Positions 59,261-64,000 of a stretch of DNA of 64,000 bases are shown in pieces. The notes beneath the pieces were generated by a model. It was not told where the DNA came from. It saw only the letters and a list, made by a program, of their open reading frames with translations, and made no database searches. Every line of letters begins with the position of its first letter. Position 1 is the stretch's first letter. A program made the translations under genes and the position numbers. Source of the stretch: Streptomyces aculeolatus (GTDB lineage Bacteria; Actinomycetota; Actinomycetes; Streptomycetales; Streptomycetaceae); assembly GCF_020400605.1 (NCBI RefSeq), contig NZ_JAINRD010000011.1, positions 124,001-188,000 on the forward strand, in the 5' to 3' direction.

Positions 59261-59707
59261 ATGGGATCGGTACGCAGGGCTAGTGCCTGGCTCGGCCTCG
59301 TCGACGACAACGAAGACGAGCGCTACTACGACGGGTACGAAGACGACAGCGCGGACAACACCCAGGGAGACGCCGCCTGGACGACGGACCCGCGCGTGCG
59401 CGTGGCGTCCCAGGTCGCCCAGGAGAAAGGGCGCCGTATCGCCACCGTGTCGCCGGACGGGTTCCGCGACGCGCGCGGGATCGGCGAACTCTTCCGCGAG
59501 GGCGTCCCCGTCATCGTGAACCTCACGATGCTGGAGGCCGCCGACGCCAAGCGCGTCGTCGACTTCGCGGCGGGCCTGACCTTCGGGCTGCGCGGCTCCA
59601 TCGAGCGCGTGGCGACGCGGGTCTTCCTGCTGACGCCCGCGGAGTACGCGATCGTGCCGGGCGAGGTGCCCCGCTCCACGCAGGGCGGGTTCTTCAACCA
59701 GAGCTGA
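59261..59707 (+). CDS. SepF-like cell-division protein (SflA/SflB paralogue type)
   Basis: A 148-residue protein with GAGAGGAGG upstream. The N-terminus (MGSVRRASAWLGLVDDNEDE) is the membrane-binding/acidic stretch seen in Streptomyces SepF-like proteins. The C-terminal SepF fold has IATVSPDGFRDARGIGELF, VIVNLTMLEAADAKRVVDF and FLLTPAEYAIV. SepF anchors FtsZ to the membrane. Streptomyces carry extra SepF-like proteins (SflA, SflB) that control septation, and this resembles the SflA-type rather than the SepF linked to ftsZ, because no division genes surround it. Confidence 0.88.
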   Translation: MGSVRRASAWLGLVDDNEDERYYDGYEDDSADNTQGDAAWTTDPRVRVASQVAQEKGRRIATVSPDGFRDARGIGELFREGVPVIVNLTMLEAADAKRVVDFAAGLTFGLRGSIERVATRVFLLTPAEYAIVPGEVPRSTQGGFFNQS

Positions 59708-59755
59708 CGCGACGGCGGCGGCACGACGACAGCGACCGGGGCTGGGCCGTACGGC

Positions 59756-60943
59756 TCAGCCCCGGAACGCGTCCAGGCCCGTCAGCGCCTTGCCGAGCAC
59801 GAGCTGGTGCATCTCCACCGTGCCCTCGTACGTGAGCACCGACTCCAGGTTCGTGGCGTGCCGCATCACCGGGTACTCCAGCGAGATGCCGTTCGCCCCC
59901 AGGATCGTGCGGGCGGTCCGGCAGATCTCGATCGCCTCGCGGACGTTGTTGAGCTTGCCGAAGCTCACCTGCTCCGGACGGAGCGTGCCGGCGTCCATCC
60001 GGGTCCCCAGGTGGTGCGCGAGCAGCACGCCCTTGTGCAGTTCGACGGCCATGTCGGCGAGCTTCGCCTGGGTGAGCTGGAAGCCGCCGATCGGCTTGCC
60101 GAACTGCTCGCGGGTACGGGCGTACTCCAGCGCCGCGTCGAAGGACGACCGGGCGGCGCCCATGGCTCCCCAGACGATCCCGTAGCGGGCGTGCGTCAGG
60201 CAGCTCAGCGGGCCGCGCAGCCCGGCGGCCTCCGGCAGCACCGCGTCGGCGGGCACCCGCACCTCGTCGAGGACCAGCTCGGCGGTGACCGAGGCGCGCA
60301 GCGACCACTTGTGCCTGATCTCGGGCGCGGCGAAGCCGGGCGCGTCGGCCGGGACGACGAAGCCGCGGATGTCCTCGTCGGTACGGGCCCACACCACGGC
60401 GACGCCGGCCACCGAGCCGTTGGTGATCCACATCTTGCGGCCGGTCAGCACCCAGTCCGAGCCGTCCCGCTTCGCGTACGTGCGCATCCCGGCCGGGTCC
60501 GAGCCGTGGTCCGGCTCGGTCAGGCCGAAGCAGCCGATGACCTCGCCTGCGGCCATCCGCGGCAGCCACTGCTGCTTCTGCTCCTCGGAGCCGAACCGCC
60601 AGATGGCGTACATCGCGAGCGAGCCCTGCACGGAGACCAGCGAGCGGATGCCGGAGTCGGCGGCCTCCAGTTCCAGGCAGGCCAGCCCGTACTGCACGGC
60701 GGAGGCGCCGGCGCAGCCGTAGCCGGTCAGCGACATGCCCAGGGCGCCCATCGCGCCCAGCTCGCGGGCCAGTTCGCGGATGCCGGGCAGTTCGCCGCTC
60801 TCGTACCACTCGGCGATGTGCGGCATGACGCGGTCGGCGGCCCAGCCGCGGACGGTGTCGCGGACCGCGATGTCCTCGGGGCCGAGGAGGTCGTCAACTC
60901 CCAGCGGATCGGCGGGGTTGAACGGCGGCGTAGTGCTTGGCAT
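59756..60943 (-). CDS. Acyl-CoA dehydrogenase, glutaryl-CoA dehydrogenase type
   Basis: A 395-residue flavoenzyme. Its signatures include CFGLTEPDHGSDPAGMRTYA, GRKMWITNGSVAG, FGKLNNVREA and the C-terminal ANGISLEYPVMRHATNLESV with catalytic Glu in LTYEGTVEMHQL. It would oxidise and decarboxylate glutaryl-CoA to crotonyl-CoA in lysine or aromatic breakdown. The GCDH-like residues support this but substrate is inferred. The ATG at 60943 with GGAGG at good distance is chosen over a longer frame. The start lies inside the last 50 bases of the upstream MFS frame, so expression may be coupled. Confidence 0.9.
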   Translation of the reverse strand: MPSTTPPFNPADPLGVDDLLGPEDIAVRDTVRGWAADRVMPHIAEWYESGELPGIRELARELGAMGALGMSLTGYGCAGASAVQYGLACLELEAADSGIRSLVSVQGSLAMYAIWRFGSEEQKQQWLPRMAAGEVIGCFGLTEPDHGSDPAGMRTYAKRDGSDWVLTGRKMWITNGSVAGVAVVWARTDEDIRGFVVPADAPGFAAPEIRHKWSLRASVTAELVLDEVRVPADAVLPEAAGLRGPLSCLTHARYGIVWGAMGAARSSFDAALEYARTREQFGKPIGGFQLTQAKLADMAVELHKGVLLAHHLGTRMDAGTLRPEQVSFGKLNNVREAIEICRTARTILGANGISLEYPVMRHATNLESVLTYEGTVEMHQLVLGKALTGLDAFRG

Positions 60944-62765
60944 GGCTGTCGTCCTCCGGCGGTCCCTCGGGGTCACGCGCCGACGCTACTTGCGCGTATT
61001 CGGGGTCGTCCAGCCTCCCCGCACGCGGCGTGACGTCTCGCACACGCGGTACGGGCCGGGGCCCCGCACTCCGCCCCCGCACCCGCCGGCCGGCACCGCC
61101 GTCCCGTACGCCGTCCGCCGCACCCCGCTCGCGCCGCTCCCGGGGCGATGCCGCCGGGACGGCGTCCTTCGCCGCGCCGGCGTCCTTCGCCGGGGCGGCA
61201 CCCGCCTCGCCGGGCTCGCCGCACTCCATCGACCGCGGCAGCCGCAGCGCCGTGAGCGCCCCGAGCAGCAGCAGCCCGGCGCTGACGGCCAGCGTGACGT
61301 GCATGCCCTGCACGAACGCGTCCCGCGCGGCGTCCCGCAGCGTGGCACCGGCCGCGCCGCCGAGCTCGCCCGCAGTCTCGTACGCCTCGCCCAGCGAGTT
61401 GCCCGCCGCGTCGGTCGCGCTCGACGGCACGCCGGGCACGCTGCCGAGCGCGGGGCGGTAGACGGCGTTCATGACGCTGCCCAGCAGCGCTATCCCGATG
61501 CCCGCGCCGAGCTGGTACGAGGTCTCGCCGATGGCCGCGACCCCGCCGGCCTGCTCCGCCGGGGTCTCGCTGAGCATCGACTCGTACGCGCCGAAGATGG
61601 TCGTCTCCAGCCCGTACCCCAGCAGCACGAAGCCCGCGCACAGCACCAGCGGGCGGTCCTCCTCGCCCAGGCTGATCAGCCCGGCGACGGCCACGGCGGT
61701 GAGCAGGAAGCCCATCGCGACCATCAGGCGCGGGCCGAGGCGGGCGACCATCCGGGAGCCCGCGAGCCCCGCGGCGACGGCGGCGAGGGTCAGCGGGATC
61801 AGCCGCAGGCCGGTCTGCAGCGGGCTGAGGCCGAGGACGAGCTGCATGTACTGCACGGCGACGAGCTGCAGCCCCACGAGGGCCAGGAGCGCGAGGACGA
61901 TGCAGCCGACCGCGGTGCCGAAGGAGCGGCAGGAGATGACGTGGAAGTCGACGAGCGGGTGGGCGCGGCGGCGCTGCCTGCGGACGAAGAGCACGAGGAG
62001 GGCGCAGCCGAGGAGCAGCGGGCAGCAGACGGCCGGGTGCAGCGGCCCGTCGCCGGCGCCGGCCTGCTTGAGGGCCAGGACGACGCCGAAGAGGCCGGCC
62101 GCCGCCATCAGCGCGCCGAGGACGTCCCAGGGGCCGGCCCGGTCGGCGGTGGACTCCGGCAGCAGCCAGCGGCCCACGGGCACGGCGATCACCATCAGCG
62201 GGATGTTGATCAGGAAGACCGAACCCCACCAGAAGTGCTCCAGCAGGAAGCCGCCGAGCAGCGGCCCGATGGCCGCGCCGACGGCCGCGGTGGCGCTCCA
62301 CAGCCCGATGGCCGCGGCGCGCTCGCGGCGGTCCGGGAAGACCTGGCGCAGGATCGACAGCGTGGCCGGCATGATCATGGCGCCGCCGACGCCGAGGAGG
62401 GCGCGGGCGGCGATCAGCACGTGCGGGTCGCTCGCCGCGGCGGCGAGCGCGGAGGCCAGGCCGAAGATCGCGTAGCCGAGGAGCAGCACGCGGCGGCGGC
62501 CCACGCGGTCGCCGAGGGTGCCGAAGAGGATCAGCAGGGAGGCGGCGACGAGGGGGTAGGCGTCGACGATCCACAGCAGGTCGACGGCGCCGGGCTTGAG
62601 GTCCTCGGTGAGCGCCGGGACGGCGACGTGCAGGACGGTGGCGTCGAGGGCGACGAGCAGCAGGCTGGAGCAGAGGACGGCCAGCACGGTCCAGCGTCCG
62701 GCGCCGCCGCCGTGGGCGCCGGGAACGTCCCGCGGCGGGCTCGTGGCCGTGGCCGTTCCTGACAT
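60894..62765 (-). CDS. MFS multidrug exporter (DHA2, 14-TM EmrB/QacA type)
   Basis: A 623-residue drug:proton antiporter. Fourteen helices fill residues of about 25-510, with motif LSSLLLVALDATVLHVAVPA at the start, FGTLGDRVGRRRVLLLGYAI (motif A) and LRLPRS near the normal end. It has a further 110-residue Ala/Arg/Asp tail (from MECGEPGEAG) that other members lack and which overlaps the acyl-CoA dehydrogenase start by 50 bases. It may be a stop loss or a real extension. The upstream region holds an ACTCGCGCGAGT palindrome and a matched repeat, probably operators. No regulator gene is adjacent. Confidence 0.9.
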   Translation of the reverse strand: MSGTATATSPPRDVPGAHGGGAGRWTVLAVLCSSLLLVALDATVLHVAVPALTEDLKPGAVDLLWIVDAYPLVAASLLILFGTLGDRVGRRRVLLLGYAIFGLASALAAAASDPHVLIAARALLGVGGAMIMPATLSILRQVFPDRRERAAAIGLWSATAAVGAAIGPLLGGFLLEHFWWGSVFLINIPLMVIAVPVGRWLLPESTADRAGPWDVLGALMAAAGLFGVVLALKQAGAGDGPLHPAVCCPLLLGCALLVLFVRRQRRRAHPLVDFHVISCRSFGTAVGCIVLALLALVGLQLVAVQYMQLVLGLSPLQTGLRLIPLTLAAVAAGLAGSRMVARLGPRLMVAMGFLLTAVAVAGLISLGEEDRPLVLCAGFVLLGYGLETTIFGAYESMLSETPAEQAGGVAAIGETSYQLGAGIGIALLGSVMNAVYRPALGSVPGVPSSATDAAGNSLGEAYETAGELGGAAGATLRDAARDAFVQGMHVTLAVSAGLLLLGALTALRLPRSMECGEPGEAGAAPAKDAGAAKDAVPAASPRERRERGAADGVRDGGAGRRVRGRSAGPRPVPRVRDVTPRAGRLDDPEYAQVASARDPEGPPEDDSHAKHYAAVQPRRSAGS

Positions 62766-62778
62766 CTACGCACCTCCC

Positions 62779-62811
62779 GGACTCGCGCGAGTCGACAGCG
62801 TACGCGAGTCC
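62779..62811. promoter_or_regulatory. Possible operator of the MFS exporter
   Basis: GGACTCGC (62779-62786) and its complement GCGAGTCC (62804-62811) lie 17 bases apart. The first overlaps a perfect palindrome ACTCGCGCGAGT (62781-62792). They start 14 bases upstream of the exporter ATG. TetR-type control is typical for such exporters. Confidence 0.55.
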
Positions 62812-62829
62812 TCCGGAAGCGGACGGCGC

Positions 62830-62864
62830 CGCTACCCGTTGCGTTGACGGCGCTACCGGTTGCG
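62830..62864. repeat. 14-bp direct repeat with 21-bp period
   Basis: CGCTACCCGTTGCG (62830-62843) and CGCTACCGGTTGCG (62851-62864) differ by one base and are spaced exactly two helical turns. They lie about 70-100 bases upstream of the MFS gene and could be paired sites of an activator or repressor. Confidence 0.6.
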
Positions 62865-62900
62865 GCGGAACTTGACCCTTCTTGTCCCCCTCTTGCCCGA

Positions 62901-62984
62901 CTCCAGCGCATCTCCGGCGGTGCTCCAGCCCGGCTCCGGTCCGCCTCCGACTGTCTCCGACCATCTCTGGCTGTCTCCTGGCTG
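62901..62984. repeat. Helically phased degenerate tandem repeat of CTCC (eight units)
   Basis: CTCC occurs at 62901, 62912, 62923, 62934, 62945, 62955 and 62975, with CTCT at 62965. The intervals are 11, 11, 11, 11, 10, 10 and 10 bp. The unit looks like CTCC-R/G-G/A-C plus three or four variable bases. The period is not a multiple of three over its first half and no gene covers it, so the repeat is not coding. It lies 137-220 bases upstream of the MFS gene. Confidence 0.75.
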
Positions 62985-63358
62985 CGTCTGACCGCCTCAG
63001 GACCCCTCGTGTCGGAACAGCTCCGCTGACGTGCCATGATTGCGCGCCCCCGGTCCGGGAAGTCACTGGTTGAGGGCATTGCGCACGATGTGTGGCGCCG
63101 GTCACACACCCGTGCCGGCGAGCCCGGTCGACCACCGGGCGAACGGTCCGCAACGGCGCGGCGAATCTCCGATAAACGGAGGAGCGCGAAAAACAATTGA
63201 CCGATTGGCCGTACTCAGATATTCCCAGAAAGCGGAAGACGTGAGTCCTGAAAAGGCGGTGGGGTAAGTGCCGTTGACGACGCAGTCCACATCACATAGG
63301 CATTACAGATCCGGCCGATTGGTCAATCCGCCGCAGTCGGCGATGTAGCGTCGATTCT

Positions 63359-64000
63359 GTGCGAACCGAAGAGAGACGTCCGCAGGGAGCGGAGCGTCCG
63401 ACCACAGACGGCGGCAGGCGGCCGCGTATGACCAGGACCCGGCTGTGGCTGTTCTGGTCGTCGCTGGCCGTCTACGCGGCGATCGTCGCGGCCGTGGTGA
63501 CCACATCGTGGCTGGTGCACCTCGACTGGCAGCTGATGCTCTTCCGGCCGTACAAGCAGTGGCCGGAGTTCCACGCCTTCCTGGACTACTTCGTGGTGCT
63601 CGGGCAGCGCGCCCCCACCGCCGTCGCCGTGCTGGCCTGGCTCGGCTGGCGCTCCTGGCGGCAGCACACCCTGCGCCCGCTGTTCATGCTGGCCGGCTCG
63701 CTGCTCCTGCTGAACCTCACGGTCGGCGCGGCGAAGATCGGCATGGGCCGGCTCGGCCCGCACTACGCCACCCAGATCGGCTCGAACGAGATGTGGGCGG
63801 GCGGCGATATATTCCCTTCGGGTCACACCGCGAACGCCGTCGTGACCTGGGGCGTCGTGGCCTATCTGGCGACGACGCCGGGGGCCCGCAGGACCGCCTC
63901 GGTGGTCTGCGCGATGGTGGCGCTGGGCGTCGGCGGCACGACCGTCTACCTCGGTACGCACTGGCTCAGCGACGTGCTGCTCGGCTGGGTCGCCGGCCTG
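63359..64000 (+). CDS. PAP2-family phosphatase (membrane), cut by the window end
   Basis: At least 214 residues of a type 2 phosphatidic-acid phosphatase-like protein. Membrane helices start at RLWLFWSSLAVYAAIVAAVV. The phosphatase motifs are present: a KIGMGRLGP form of the first, FPSGHTANAVV as the second and YLGTHWLSDVLLGW as the third. It removes phosphate from lipid phosphates, perhaps undecaprenyl pyrophosphate. The GTG at 63359 is eight bases after a TAGCGT -10-like hexamer, so it may be leaderless. The ATG at 63428 is the alternative and would remove a 23-residue charged start. Confidence 0.85.
   Translation, partial: MRTEERRPQGAERPTTDGGRRPRMTRTRLWLFWSSLAVYAAIVAAVVTTSWLVHLDWQLMLFRPYKQWPEFHAFLDYFVVLGQRAPTAVAVLAWLGWRSWRQHTLRPLFMLAGSLLLLNLTVGAAKIGMGRLGPHYATQIGSNEMWAGGDIFPSGHTANAVVTWGVVAYLATTPGARRTASVVCAMVALGVGGTTVYLGTHWLSDVLLGWVAGL

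Larger units (their letters stand above)
62766..63358. other. 593-base gap between the MFS and PAP2 genes
   Basis: It holds the operator-like elements and phased repeats near 62.78-62.98 kb, then a lower-GC stretch (about 63.16-63.32 kb) with a small CTCCG-ATAAA-CGGAG hairpin. A GGAGGAG site at 63177 precedes a TTG-initiated 15-codon frame, which I do not call. No gene is supported. Confidence 0.5.

Noticed and set aside
63197..63244. TTG-initiated 15-codon leader-like frame with GGAGGAG upstream
   Set aside because: Spacing to the TTG is too long and the peptide has no attenuator-like codon run.
63088..63267. Frame starting ATG-TGT-GGC (MCG-), reminiscent of N-terminal amidotransferases
   Set aside because: Only the first three codons agree. 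The rest has no Ntn-hydrolase motif and the region is a promoter-like gap.

Overview
The window is about 64 kb of very GC-rich DNA with almost gap-free, strongly third-position-biased coding sequence. It carries typical Streptomyces genes: an AfsR-type SARP regulator, mycothiol-linked proteins, a streptogrisin-type protease, a SepF-like protein, a MatB-type malonyl-CoA synthetase, DasR-like and CsoR-like operator boxes, and GTG starts. It looks like a chromosomal core segment of a Streptomyces or close relative. From memory (not checked), the gene order resembles the S. coelicolor SCO17xx region. I see no rRNA, tRNA, CRISPR array, insertion sequence or phage genes.

Layout. 1-1.6 kb: tail of an unknown gene and an amidase. 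1.9-4.9 kb (minus): secreted PQQ-type sugar dehydrogenase and a ThuA-like protein, overlapping by 4 nt. 5.3-7.9 kb (minus): zinc alcohol dehydrogenase and aldehyde dehydrogenase. 8.0-10.2 kb (plus): hmgA and an overlapping GntR/HutC regulator behind a 30-bp inverted repeat. 10.2-11.1 kb: aldo/keto reductase. 11.3-15.5 kb: an orphan type ISP C-terminal-domain protein, then a small protein plus an NB-ARC/TPR STAND protein whose reading frame is broken or shifted at two places. 15.6-17.1 kb: secreted subtilase. 17.2-19.8 kb: TetR regulator divergent from a DrrAB-like ABC exporter with paired operators and an apparently leaderless start. 19.9-24.2 kb: small conserved-looking protein, a helix-turn-helix protein with one membrane span, a YtrA-like GntR and a double-GNAT acetyltransferase. 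24.3-27.1 kb: two secreted peptidoglycan-binding hydrolase-like proteins divergent from a large SARP/NB-ARC/TPR regulator. 30.9-35.1 kb: dimethylargininase, then a copper cassette (His-rich exported protein divergent from copA) with CsoR-type boxes.

35.3-41.4 kb: matB, then an ImuB-like inactive Y-family protein and dnaE2 in one operon behind a LexA-like box. 41.9-44.2 kb: GH20 beta-N-acetylhexosaminidase with two DasR-type (dre) boxes. 44.3-48.8 kb: a two-component system, an acyltransferase-3 membrane protein and an exported alpha/beta hydrolase. 49-54.3 kb: methyltransferase, 2H phosphoesterase, HxlR/NmrA divergent pair, GlxA/AraC regulator and an APC permease ending in a terminator that contains its stop codon. 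54.3-57.6 kb: mycothiol nitroreductase-like protein divergent from a P-loop kinase that appears to start at ATT, a metallophosphatase and a band-7 protein. 57.8-59.7 kb: streptogrisin-like protease and a SepF-like gene. 59.8-62.8 kb: glutaryl-CoA-dehydrogenase-type enzyme and an overlapping MFS exporter. 63.4 kb to the edge: a PAP2 phosphatase, cut by the window end.

The most unusual features are the STAND gene pair with a possible -1 frameshift fusion, a helically phased repeat (eight units, 11 then 10 bp apart) near 62.9 kb, an ATT-initiated gene, and a hexamer cluster upstream of the membrane-spanning helix-turn-helix gene.
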